34,413 bases of DNA from Tharpella sp964457755 (GTDB lineage: Bacteria > Desulfobacterota > Anaeroferrophillalia > Anaeroferrophillales > Tharpellaceae), in the NCBI GenBank assembly GCA_964457755.1, contig CAYWGC010000033.1, positions 1 through 34,413 on the forward strand, given 5' to 3'. This document shows positions 1 through 7,463 of this stretch, piece by piece. Within the stretch, counting starts at the first letter, position 1. Every line of letters begins with the position of its first letter. Both the position numbers and the translations under genes were made by a program. Under the pieces are notes generated by a model. The model saw only the letters and a list, made by a program, of their open reading frames with translations, did not search any database and was not told where the DNA came from.

Positions 1-6
1 ACTCTG

Positions 7-25
7 CCGAGCACTACCGAGCACT
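7..25. repeat. Short tandem direct repeat CCGAGCACT
   Basis: CCGAGCACT occurs at 7-15 and 17-25 with a 10-base period. The array sits at the window edge and may continue upstream. No function can be assigned. Confidence 0.4.
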
Positions 26-46
26 CCGTTGTAAAATAGGGTAATT

Positions 47-82
47 GGGGTCTGACCCCGGTTTTGTTCCGGTTTTTCGGTT
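47..82 (+). terminator. Possible terminator-like hairpin GGGGT-CTG-ACCCC
   Basis: A five-base-pair GC-rich stem (47-51 with 55-59, loop CTG) is followed by T-rich sequence interrupted by C and G. It could end a gene lying to the left of the window. The stem is short and the T tract broken, so this is tentative. Confidence 0.35.
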
Positions 83-87
83 TTTTG

Positions 88-117
88 TTAAGTGAAATCA
101 CTAGACACTTAAGGAGG
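88..117 (+). promoter_or_regulatory. Leader stem touching the RRM gene ribosome binding site
   Basis: TTAAGTG (88-94) can pair with CACTTAA (106-112). The last two bases of the stem are the first A residues of the strong Shine-Dalgarno AAGGAGG (111-117), which lies 10 nt before the ATG at 128. A short stem next to the Shine-Dalgarno could modulate translation, for example with temperature or by autoregulation; that is inference. Confidence 0.35.
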
Positions 118-127
118 GTATTAACTT

Positions 128-376
128 ATGAAATTAATAATTCTTAATCTTGCTCGTAGTACTACTAAAGAAGAATTAAAAGTTATCTTTGAAGAATATG
201 GCTCCGTAGAATCTTGTGATTTGGTGTTAGATAAATCTACCGGTGGATCCAAGGGTTTTGGTTTTGTTGAAATGCCAAAACCAGAAGAAGCCGAATTTGC
301 GATAAAAAGCTTGAATAATAAGAAAGTTGCCAGTAACAAAATTCGTGTTAAAAAAGCTGAAGACAAAAAGGTATAA
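128..376 (+). CDS. Small RRM-domain RNA-binding protein
   Basis: This is an 82-residue protein made of a single RNA recognition motif. RNP2 is LIILNL near residues 3-8 and RNP1 is KGFGFVEM near residues 42-49, with the two aromatic RNP1 positions that stack on RNA bases present. A short lysine-rich tail follows (VKKAEDKKV). The ATG at 128 follows a near-perfect AAGGAGG. Stand-alone bacterial RRM proteins of this size (cyanobacterial Rbp type) bind single-stranded RNA and are often cold- or stress-responsive; the targets here are unknown. The gene is monocistronic: 238 bp separate it from the next gene, with no clear coding in between. The family call is secure, the role is not. Confidence 0.93.
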   Translation: MKLIILNLARSTTKEELKVIFEEYGSVESCDLVLDKSTGGSKGFGFVEMPKPEEAEFAIKSLNNKKVASNKIRVKKAEDKKV

Positions 377-614
377 CCTCGCATTCACGCAGACTGCGAA
401 CGCGCTCCCGATTTTATTTAAGCATCCCGGCGCAGCTGGTGATGTTGGTCGTTAGCAGGAAAATAATATGATGTTTACTCAGGGGCGTCCTTGAAATATT
501 AAAATTCTGTTGTTGATTGCAATTAAATAGATTCTGGCAGCAAAAAGCGTGGGTGCAAGCAAGAGCAAACATGCTAATAATGTCACAATTTAAACACTTT
601 GACTGGAGATTAGC

Positions 615-992
615 ATGAGTACTGAAATCAGCTACAAGAATAACCCTCTGCATGGTGTTGGTTTAAAAAACATATTGATTGAAATAGTAGATCACTACGG
701 TTTTGAGCTTCTTTTTGCCTATTTAAATATCAATTGTTTTAAGACCAATCCAAGCATTGATTCCAGTGTGAAGTTTCTTAAAAAAACGGACTGGGCGCGT
801 GAGAAAGTTGAAGCTTTCTATTTGTATGAATTTAAAAATTTACCCAGAGCGTCTTCCGATCAGTTCTTATTGCCTCCTAGGGACCGGATTGTTCCGGAAT
901 ATCAAACACCAAGTGAGCCTACGGAACTGAGTTTGGAAGATGCCGAGCGGTTGCGCGAAAAGCGTGCGAAGAAATCGGCTGCACGAGGTTAA
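615..992 (+). CDS. VF530-family (DUF2132) DNA-binding protein
   Basis: This 125-residue protein carries the VF530/DUF2132 signature: NPLHGVGLKNILIEIVDHYG near residues 9-28, then INCF, then NPSIDSSVKFLKKTDWAREKVE near residues 45-66. Family members are small helical double-stranded-DNA-binding proteins of unknown physiological role, usually about 70-90 residues. The extra C-terminal half here is a charged, proline-containing tail ending in RLREKRAKKSAARG, which could add nonspecific nucleic-acid affinity. GGAGATT precedes the ATG at a suitable distance. A strong intrinsic terminator follows at 1002, so the gene is transcribed alone. Family assignment is confident; function is inference. Confidence 0.85.
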   Translation: MSTEISYKNNPLHGVGLKNILIEIVDHYGFELLFAYLNINCFKTNPSIDSSVKFLKKTDWAREKVEAFYLYEFKNLPRASSDQFLLPPRDRIVPEYQTPSEPTELSLEDAERLREKRAKKSAARG

Positions 993-1001
993 AGAACAAC
1001 C

Positions 1002-1026
1002 GGGGTCTGTTAGACCCCATTTTTTC
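1002..1026 (+). terminator. Rho-independent terminator after the VF530-family gene
   Basis: GGGGTCT (1002-1008), loop GTT and AGACCCC (1012-1018) form a perfect seven-base-pair stem followed by ATTTTTT. It lies 10 bases past the stop codon of the gene ending at 992. Confidence 0.9.
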
Positions 1027-1213
1027 TGCATTTTTCTGCAAATACTCAAAGTCTGCAATCAGCCATAGAGGCCTGTGTCAATGCAGGCAAAGCTGTGATG
1101 TAAAGGTTATGTATCCAGGTGCTACATGAGAATAGGATCTTCAAATCCAATACCCATATTTGGTTATATTGGACTTTTTAGACTATTAAAAATAATTAAA
1201 TTGAGAGCAATAC

Positions 1214-1699
1214 ATGAAAAGAATAATGATAATTTTATTTATACTATTTATTGCGGTAGCTGCCGATTCGACAGAGCTAACTGAAGAAATATTCCAGCTT
1301 AACCATTGTTTTTCCTTAAAAGTAATGGAGCAAGAGGATTTGTCTGCCGTTGTAGAGATAAATTCGGATGAACAAGCATATCACATTGTCACTATTGAAA
1401 ATGCTGGTATTTCCGAGGTAAAAAAGGTGAAGTTATGTAAATCCTGCAAAGAGAGTTATTTTATAGCCCTCTATGACCGTTCGTCGACATACGGTTCTAC
1501 TACTGGCATTGTAGCATGGCAGAACGGGTGGGACAACTGGTTCTTGATGGTGCTTCCTTTCAGCGTGGCCGGAATAGAGGATGAGAATAACGATGGAGTG
1601 TTTGAACTGGTTGATCAGTATTCTGAAAAAACAGAAAATAAATTTTACCCTGTAAAGATGAAATATAGGTTCATGGATGGACTAATCTGGCCGGAGTAG
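1214..1699 (+). CDS. Small secreted protein of unknown function
   Basis: This is a 161-residue protein that I do not recognise. It starts with a typical Sec signal peptide: MKR, a hydrophobic run IMIILFILFIAVAA to about residue 17, and probable cleavage after VAADS or just before. The mature part is mostly beta-like, has a CKSC pair near residues 73-76 that could form a disulfide or bind metal, and contains an acidic DENNDGVFEL stretch near residue 123 that resembles a calcium-binding or VCBS-like loop. GAGAGC precedes the ATG. It is flanked by about 220 bp on the left and by the convergent ClC gene on the right, so there is no operon context. It is most likely a periplasmic protein. Confidence 0.7.
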   Translation: MKRIMIILFILFIAVAADSTELTEEIFQLNHCFSLKVMEQEDLSAVVEINSDEQAYHIVTIENAGISEVKKVKLCKSCKESYFIALYDRSSTYGSTTGIVAWQNGWDNWFLMVLPFSVAGIEDENNDGVFELVDQYSEKTENKFYPVKMKYRFMDGLIWPE

Positions 1700-1796
1700 G
1701 TAAGGAGAGCACATTGGATGGTTTTTAACCCTGAAAAATGCTTTCAAGAAAAACAGACTGTTTTATAACCATATAATGCACTGGATAAACCAGTGA

Positions 1797-3101
1797 TTAA
1801 AGAGTTAACTGCCATTGGTTCCGGAGCACATCGTGGCGGATGATGTAAACGGCCCCATCGTCGCCTTTGAGTTTGAAATAGCGATGATCCGGGGCCAGCC
1901 AGTCTTTCAAATCCCTCATGGACAGCATGCCTGCAAGCTCATCCTTGTTGTTGAATACTAAAAAGTGAGGATAATGGCTTTCTTGGGTTTTGATAATTAA
2001 TGAGTGTAACGGTGTGTTATCTCTGATGCTTTCATATTCCCTTTCCATATTGTCAACAACCTGTATTGATCGTAATATATTTACATCGTGCCCCCGAACA
2101 ATTTTTACCCCTCTTTTAAGCAACGTAGTCTCATATATGGAATATCCGTGAAATTTTTGTACGATAACAAGGCTTGCTATGCAGCTTATCATCAGGGGAA
2201 GAATGATTTCAAGATTGTAGGTCAATTCAAAAATTGTGAAAATCGCTGTAATAGGCGCAAGGGTAGCGCCGCTGACCACGGCGGCCATGCCGACCAGCCC
2301 GTAGGCCGGAAATGCGGCTGTCATTTCGGGAAATAAATTATTGACCAGGGATCCGAAAATGCCTCCCAGCATCGTTCCTAAAACAAGAGATGGCGCAAAA
2401 ATACCTCCGGAAAAACCAGCTCCAACAGAAATTGATGTGGCAAGCAGCTTAAATATTATCACTATGATCATGGTGTTTATAGTGGTTTCTGCGGTCAGGA
2501 CAAGGTTGACTGACTGGTATCCCACACCGAGCACATGCGGGCAGTTAAAGGCAATTAATCCAATCAGCAAACCTCCGACGGCGGGACACAGATAGGCGGG
2601 GATGTGAAATCGGTCGAACACCTTTTCCGTATAGGAGATTTCTTTGATGAAGGCAATGGAAACAAAGCCTGCCAGGATGCCGAGCAGGCAGTAGAGTAAA
2701 ATTTCCCAGTAACTGATCAGTTCGTAATGGGGCACATCAAAAGCTGGCAGGTTGCCAAAGAAATGGTGGGAAATTACGGTTGCGGTTACAGCGGAAATTG
2801 CTATGTGGCTTAAGTAACTGATTTCAAAGTCAACCAAGATGATCTCTACCGCAAACAGCATTCCGGCCATTGGGGCATTAAAGGTAGCCGCAATTCCGGA
2901 TGCGGCGCCGCATGCCAGAAAAACACGTCGCCATTCTGCCGGCATCTTGATAAGCTGGGCGATGGATGAACCCACAGAAGATCCTATATGGACAATAGGC
3001 CCTTCCCGGCCAACAGAGGCGCCTGAACCGATGGAAATGATTGTGCAGATGATTTTATAAAAGGTTGTCCTGTGCCTGATGATTCCCTGACTGCTGATCA
3101 T
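1797..3101 (-). CDS. ClC-family chloride channel, truncated at the N terminus and rebuilt at the C terminus
   Basis: The 434 residues match the ClC chloride channel/transporter family from helix E onward. The GREGP filter motif is at residues 31-35 with the gating glutamate at E33, and GFSGGIFAPS is present later, followed by about half of a CBS domain. Compared with Escherichia coli ClcA, roughly 115 N-terminal residues are missing, including the GSGIP chloride-filter motif of helix D. The position of the transporter proton glutamate is isoleucine (I87, in FAVEIILV), suggesting channel-type ancestry. The ATG lies five bases after the kinase stop, leaving no room for the lost part. After the half CBS domain the tail (DHRYFKLKGDDGAVYIIRHD and on) does not look like CBS sequence. 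It is probably a non-functional deletion derivative, though the long open frame suggests recent loss. Confidence 0.8.
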   Translation of the reverse strand: MISSQGIIRHRTTFYKIICTIISIGSGASVGREGPIVHIGSSVGSSIAQLIKMPAEWRRVFLACGAASGIAATFNAPMAGMLFAVEIILVDFEISYLSHIAISAVTATVISHHFFGNLPAFDVPHYELISYWEILLYCLLGILAGFVSIAFIKEISYTEKVFDRFHIPAYLCPAVGGLLIGLIAFNCPHVLGVGYQSVNLVLTAETTINTMIIVIIFKLLATSISVGAGFSGGIFAPSLVLGTMLGGIFGSLVNNLFPEMTAAFPAYGLVGMAAVVSGATLAPITAIFTIFELTYNLEIILPLMISCIASLVIVQKFHGYSIYETTLLKRGVKIVRGHDVNILRSIQVVDNMEREYESIRDNTPLHSLIIKTQESHYPHFLVFNNKDELAGMLSMRDLKDWLAPDHRYFKLKGDDGAVYIIRHDVLRNQWQLTL

Positions 3102-3106
3102 CTGGT

Positions 3107-4516
3107 TTATGCTGGTTTTTTGAAAGATTGTGGAAGTATGATACTTAAGCTAATCTTGTCCGGCGGTTCATTTTTCATGGATACCTGACCGCCATGCAGT
3201 CTAACAATCTCTCTGACAATCGTCAGCCCCAGGCCGCAGCCGCCAAACTCTTTAGAACGTGATTTTTCGACTCGGTAAAACTGTTCGAAAACATGTTCCA
3301 AATCATCCTCTGGAATTTGTGATGCGGTGTTGGTTACCGTAAGCCGAACCGTTTCTGGCAACTTCTCCAGTTTGATAATAAGTTTTCCTGATTGTGAATT
3401 ATATTTGATAGCATTGTCTATAATATTGACCAGAACCCGGTTGAGTTGAGCGGGGTCACCGAAATAGTTCAGGGTTTCCGGCAGGGAACTGGTCAGGGTA
3501 ATCTCTTTAACCTCTATCAAGGGTTTGAAATCTTCAATAATGGATGCGGTTGCGGTTTTAAGGTCAAAGGTTTCGGGCTTGATTTTGCGACCAAGTTCCA
3601 GCCATGAGAGAGTCATGAGATCCTGCAGGAGACGTTTTATGCGTAGCATGACATGTTGTTGCTGTTGCAGGTCTTTATAGAAAGGGGCTGGTAGTTCCCG
3701 GTTAAGGAGGCCTTGTTCCATAAATATCTGGACACTGGTCATTGGCGTGTTGAGCTCATGGGCGGCGTCGGCGAGAAATTGTTTCTGCTTGGTGAAGGAG
3801 TACTGCAGGCGGTCAAGCATCTGGTTTAAGGCCGACGAGAGTTCGTAGAGCTCATCACGATTTGAGTTTAAGGGGATGCGATGGCTCAAATCATTTTCAT
3901 CAATCTCACGAGCCAGACTGGTGATTTTTCGGACTGGTTTGAGGATGCGACCAGCCAGGAAATAACTGATTAGGATCAATAGTATGGTTGAAAAGGAGAG
4001 GCCCAACAAGATGAAGTGGATTACCTCAACCATCTCTTCCATGAATTTTTTCATAGGTATGGCTACATAAATGCGATAGCCCGGAGGATATTTCTGGCTG
4101 GAGATTTTGGCCGAGCGTACACGGAAAGTTAGTTCCTTGTAAGGTTTCTTGTCAGAATCTATACCTTCGCGGGGAATTTTAATGCTGACAGTGAATCTTT
4201 TTTTTTCGGAATCAAGCGGCAGGTTGATGCTTTGTCCCAGGCGGGAGGTGTAGACCAAGGTGTCATCACGCCAGGCGCGAATCCAGTGGCGATTGTTGTC
4301 GAGGAAAATCTCGCTTGCTAAGGAGGTTTGCTCAATGAGACCGGCTTCGCTTTTCCTGATTATCTTGAAAATGTTTTGTGCTGCTACGGTCAGTTCGTTA
4401 TCGAGTTGATCGTAGGTTTGTTCAGCCATCTCAAAAAAGACTATAAGGGAGAAAAACAGGCTGACAATGACCCCTGCACTGGTAATCCAGAGGGTGATTT
4501 TTGTGCGAATTTTCAT
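3107..4516 (-). CDS. Sensor histidine kinase of the envelope locus
   Basis: This 469-residue membrane kinase has TM1 near residues 8-29, a periplasmic sensor region of about 130 residues, TM2 near 166-188 and a HAMP linker near 188-240. The HisKA phospho-acceptor motif is AAHELNTP with His253, and the HATPase_c domain has the N box (NIIDNAIKYN) and G box (GGCGLGL). It should autophosphorylate and pass phosphate to the response regulator encoded seven bases upstream. The start has no clear Shine-Dalgarno and is likely translationally coupled. Its place downstream of eptA and an LtaS-type gene fits a PmrB-like sensor of envelope stress, metals or cationic peptides. The signal is not readable from sequence. 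Confidence 0.93.
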   Translation of the reverse strand: MKIRTKITLWITSAGVIVSLFFSLIVFFEMAEQTYDQLDNELTVAAQNIFKIIRKSEAGLIEQTSLASEIFLDNNRHWIRAWRDDTLVYTSRLGQSINLPLDSEKKRFTVSIKIPREGIDSDKKPYKELTFRVRSAKISSQKYPPGYRIYVAIPMKKFMEEMVEVIHFILLGLSFSTILLILISYFLAGRILKPVRKITSLAREIDENDLSHRIPLNSNRDELYELSSALNQMLDRLQYSFTKQKQFLADAAHELNTPMTSVQIFMEQGLLNRELPAPFYKDLQQQQHVMLRIKRLLQDLMTLSWLELGRKIKPETFDLKTATASIIEDFKPLIEVKEITLTSSLPETLNYFGDPAQLNRVLVNIIDNAIKYNSQSGKLIIKLEKLPETVRLTVTNTASQIPEDDLEHVFEQFYRVEKSRSKEFGGCGLGLTIVREIVRLHGGQVSMKNEPPDKISLSIILPQSFKKPA

Positions 4517-4523
4517 GAAAAAA

Positions 4524-5201
4524 TTACCCTTCGATGACGAAGCCGATTCCGCGAACGGTTTTTATGAATGATCTATTTTCTGTTTCAGTATCGATTTTCC
4601 GGCGCAGGTTTTTAATGTGAACATCGATGGTGTTGGACATTGTAAAAGGATCAAAATCATCTCCCCAGACATGTTCGGCCAGGGTAATGCGGGAAGCTGG
4701 TTGATTTTTGTTGTAGAGGAGGAATTCCAGCAGGGAAAACTCTTTGGGGGTCAGGTCTAGGACTTTCCCGGATTTTGTGACTTTGCGGCTGATTGTGTTG
4801 AGGGAGATATCACCAACCGTCAGGAGAGTATCACATTCACGGCCCGGCCGCCGTAATAGAGCCCGGATGCGGGCCAGCAGTTCAGCTACAGAAAAAGGCT
4901 TAGCAAGATAGTCGTCGGCCCCGTAATCGAGTCCTTTGACTCGATCTTCGACCGAGCCTTTGGCGGTTAAAAGGAGCACCGGTGTAATAATATTGGCCTG
5001 GCGCATCTCTTTTAAAACAGTCAACCCGTCAACTTGAGGTAACATGATGTCTAAGAGAATCAGATCGTAGATCTCGGCAAAAATTTTGTCAAGGGCCCGG
5101 TTGCCATCGACTGCAGTATCGACCAGATAGCGCTGCTCGTTAAGCAGGTTCTGCATCTGAGACAGTAGCTGGGGATCATCTTCAACCAGGAGAATTTTCA
5201 C
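4524..5201 (-). CDS. OmpR/PhoB-family response regulator, PmrA/QseB-like
   Basis: This is a 225-residue two-domain regulator. The receiver domain has the acidic pair D8/D9, phospho-acceptor D51 (LLDIMLP), and conserved Thr and Lys in LLTAKG and YLAKPF. The C-terminal winged-helix domain (residues about 125-223) has the LTPKEFSLLEFLL start and the KTVRGIGF end of the OmpR/PhoB class. The start overlaps the preceding phosphotransferase gene by four bases (ATGA), and the kinase gene follows after seven bases, so all are cotranscribed. OmpR-class regulators bind direct repeats at 11-bp spacing; exactly such repeats occur upstream of eptA at 9244 and of the distal LtaS gene at 11668. That makes this protein the likely regulator of both promoters, and probably autoregulatory. 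Confidence 0.94.
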   Translation of the reverse strand: MKILLVEDDPQLLSQMQNLLNEQRYLVDTAVDGNRALDKIFAEIYDLILLDIMLPQVDGLTVLKEMRQANIITPVLLLTAKGSVEDRVKGLDYGADDYLAKPFSVAELLARIRALLRRPGRECDTLLTVGDISLNTISRKVTKSGKVLDLTPKEFSLLEFLLYNKNQPASRITLAEHVWGDDFDPFTMSNTIDVHIKNLRRKIDTETENRSFIKTVRGIGFVIEG

Positions 5202-7177
5202 TGTCTGTTTCCGGCTAAAGAGTTAGGCAGGTCGTGGCACTGTTCCTGGTAGAGATGGGAGGCAGTCGTCAGCAGAGCCAGGGCGTCGCTTTCCAGCTCC
5301 TGGTCGTGGGGCAAAGGCAGCAGGTCGTCACCGGAAACTCGAAAGGTTCGGGGCTTAGTTTTGGGTTCGAGCACCGCGAGTTTGCCATCCCGCATAAAAC
5401 CGTAGAGTGAATAGAATTTCATCAGAGCAAAGTCGTTCTTAGCCTGTTTGAAGATCGATTGGCCGATGATCGGATGGTTGAAATCCGTACCCAAAAGATC
5501 CACTGCCGTGGCCATTACATCCATTTGGGTGGTAACGCGATTATAACGTAATGGTTCGATGCCGCCGCCCAGAATCAGTCCGAAAATCCGATAGTTTTCA
5601 ATCGGCATAACACCATTGGGGCTTGAGCGGACCCGGACGTTATGGTCGGCGATGACGACAAAAACGGTGTCATCGTAATAGTCATGTTCTTTGGCGAGTG
5701 AGAAAAATTTGCCCAAGGCAAAATCCGCAAATTTGACACCATTTTCCTCGCTCGCCAGGGCAACCCCGGCAACCGGGGTGATGCGTCCTTCAGGGAACTC
5801 GAAGGGGGTATGGTTGGTGGTTGTAAATAGGACTGAGACAAAAGGTTGGTTCTGCTCTTTAAGCTTAACAAACTCCTTATCGGCGCGAACCACCAGATCT
5901 TCATCGCAGACCCCCCAGATACCGTGGTAGACCGGATTGACAAAGAGTGGTTCATCAATAATCCGCTTGAAACCATTACCGTAATACCAGCTTCCCATAT
6001 TGTCAAAGCGCTTTTCACCACCGTAGAGAAAGCTGCTGTCATAGCCCCGAGGGCCTAAAAGTCGGGCCAGCGAGAAAAACTCCTTTTGTGAAAGGTTCCG
6101 TTTGAGAACGCTGGTGCCAGGAATCGGCAGAAAACCGCCGACAATCGCCTCCATACCCCGGACACTGCGGGTCCCGCTGGCGTAAAGCCGGGTAAAAAGG
6201 ATGCCTTCTTGAGACAGTTTGTTGAGGTTTGGGGTGATGCCGGGGCGGCCGCCGGCGGCTTCGACAAATTGAGCTCCGAGACTCTCCTGAATGATAACCA
6301 CCAGATTTTTGGCTCGTCCATTATTGGGGAAATGGGTTTTTTCCCGGCGCAACAGAGGATAGTTGGAGTCAATAAGATCTTCAGTTTTCAGGTTGAGTAT
6401 TTTTTTGGTTCGGCTGAGTGCTTCAGACGCCTCCATGCGGCCATAAAGTTTAACGTTGACGTCGAATTTCTTTTTAGCATAGATTGAGTAGCCGACTGAG
6501 TGCAGGGTGTTTTTAGCGAGCTCATTAGCGATATGGGAGTTGCTGTAGGTGGCATCCGAGAGGTTGGCCGGGCGATGGCCGAAGGAGGAGCGAATGCCCA
6601 TGACAATAATCAGTGCCGAGGGTAGAAAAAAGAGCAGGCGCAGGCCATATTTAACCTGCAAAGATTCAGTAAAAATAGAGCTTTGCCGCCACCAGCGGCG
6701 GTAGAACCAGGCAATCAGGCTTAAACTGACAATCGCAATCACCAGCGGTGTGAGCTGGGTTGAGATGATAGTTTTGAATACTTCTCGCGGATATTGCAGG
6801 TAGTTGACGAAAAGCTCGTTGGGGCGGGCGTCGAATTCGTTGACAAAAGGCGGGGTTGCAATTTCCATATAGACGGCCAGCAGCAGGGTCGCCAGCAGAT
6901 AGCCTCCCAAGACTTTTTCAATAAAATATGAAATTCGTGACGGGGTCAGAAAGATGAGCAGGGTCGGCAGGGCCAGAATGGCACAAACCGCAATCGTGTC
7001 CATGCGCAGGCCGACGATAAAGGCGAGCCAGTAGTTGACGCCGCTGGCTTTTAAAGAGCCATAGTGCTGGCCCATTAAGATGATGCGACCGACGAATGAA
7101 ATAATCAGAAAGAGGAGGTAAAAAAGGAGTAGCGGTTTAGCGGCCTTAAGCCACTGTTGGTAGAGGTTTTTTAACAT
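5198..7177 (-). CDS. LtaS/MdoB-type membrane sulfatase-fold phosphotransferase (proximal copy)
   Basis: The 659 residues consist of about five N-terminal transmembrane helices (to about residue 195) and a periplasmic alkaline-phosphatase-superfamily domain. Visible active-site elements are IIQES with metal ligand E298, SGT with the nucleophile T336, TNHTPF (N455, H456) and the metal pair D511-H512 in ADHN. Family members (lipoteichoic acid synthase, OpgB/MdoB) move glycerol phosphate or related head groups onto periplasmic or membrane glycans. In a Gram-negative cell, modification of glycans or lipids at the outer face of the inner membrane is likely; the substrate is unknown. The start codon lacks a visible Shine-Dalgarno and lies four bases after the stop of an LtaS-like remnant, which suggests ancestral translational coupling. 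It overlaps the response regulator gene by four bases. Confidence 0.9.
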   Translation of the reverse strand: MLKNLYQQWLKAAKPLLLFYLLFLIISFVGRIILMGQHYGSLKASGVNYWLAFIVGLRMDTIAVCAILALPTLLIFLTPSRISYFIEKVLGGYLLATLLLAVYMEIATPPFVNEFDARPNELFVNYLQYPREVFKTIISTQLTPLVIAIVSLSLIAWFYRRWWRQSSIFTESLQVKYGLRLLFFLPSALIIVMGIRSSFGHRPANLSDATYSNSHIANELAKNTLHSVGYSIYAKKKFDVNVKLYGRMEASEALSRTKKILNLKTEDLIDSNYPLLRREKTHFPNNGRAKNLVVIIQESLGAQFVEAAGGRPGITPNLNKLSQEGILFTRLYASGTRSVRGMEAIVGGFLPIPGTSVLKRNLSQKEFFSLARLLGPRGYDSSFLYGGEKRFDNMGSWYYGNGFKRIIDEPLFVNPVYHGIWGVCDEDLVVRADKEFVKLKEQNQPFVSVLFTTTNHTPFEFPEGRITPVAGVALASEENGVKFADFALGKFFSLAKEHDYYDDTVFVVIADHNVRVRSSPNGVMPIENYRIFGLILGGGIEPLRYNRVTTQMDVMATAVDLLGTDFNHPIIGQSIFKQAKNDFALMKFYSLYGFMRDGKLAVLEPKTKPRTFRVSGDDLLPLPHDQELESDALALLTTASHLYQEQCHDLPNSLAGNRQ

Positions 7178-7181
7178 TTTT

Positions 7182-7463
7182 TTAATTAAGCCTTTTGGGG
7201 TCTCGGTTTTGGGTTATGATATAATCGGCCCCCTGGTAGTAGGCCAGACAATCTTGTACGAGGGGGTTGTCCGGTTTAATAGGTTCGATTGTATCGTACG
7301 GTTTTTTCTGGAGATCAATTTTTTGTTGCGGTGATAAGACTACCAACTTTTCATCTTTAAGTAAACCAAGTTTTATATAGTTGGCAATCAAGGCGCGTGG
7401 TTGAAAGTCGGGGTGGAGTATATTCTTAGTGAAACAAAAGAGTTTCGGTAAGAGGAATTGAGC
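7182..7463 (-). pseudogene. C-terminal remnant of another LtaS/MdoB-type phosphotransferase gene
   Basis: Downstream of and in frame with the eptA stop codon, 93 further codons are open to a stop at 7182. They read as the C-terminal tail of an LtaS-type protein: NILHPDFQPRALIANYIKLG followed by LLKDEKLVVLSPQ. The intact neighbour has a comparable tail (FYSLYGFMRDGKLAVLEPK near residues 588-606). No catalytic domain precedes the fragment and the only starts are internal TTG codons, so it is probably the leftover of a deleted paralogue rather than a working gene. It may still be translated at a low level, which could matter for coupling to the gene starting at 7177. Confidence 0.72.

Noticed and set aside
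377..614. Integron attC-like site between the RRM and VF530 genes
   Set aside because: A GTTAGCA is present, but no matching RYYYAAC partner or palindromic core was found.
5575..6042. 155-codon frame inside the proximal LtaS-type gene
   Set aside because: It is a shifted-frame shadow on the same strand as a gene with complete catalytic motifs; its composition is not protein-like.
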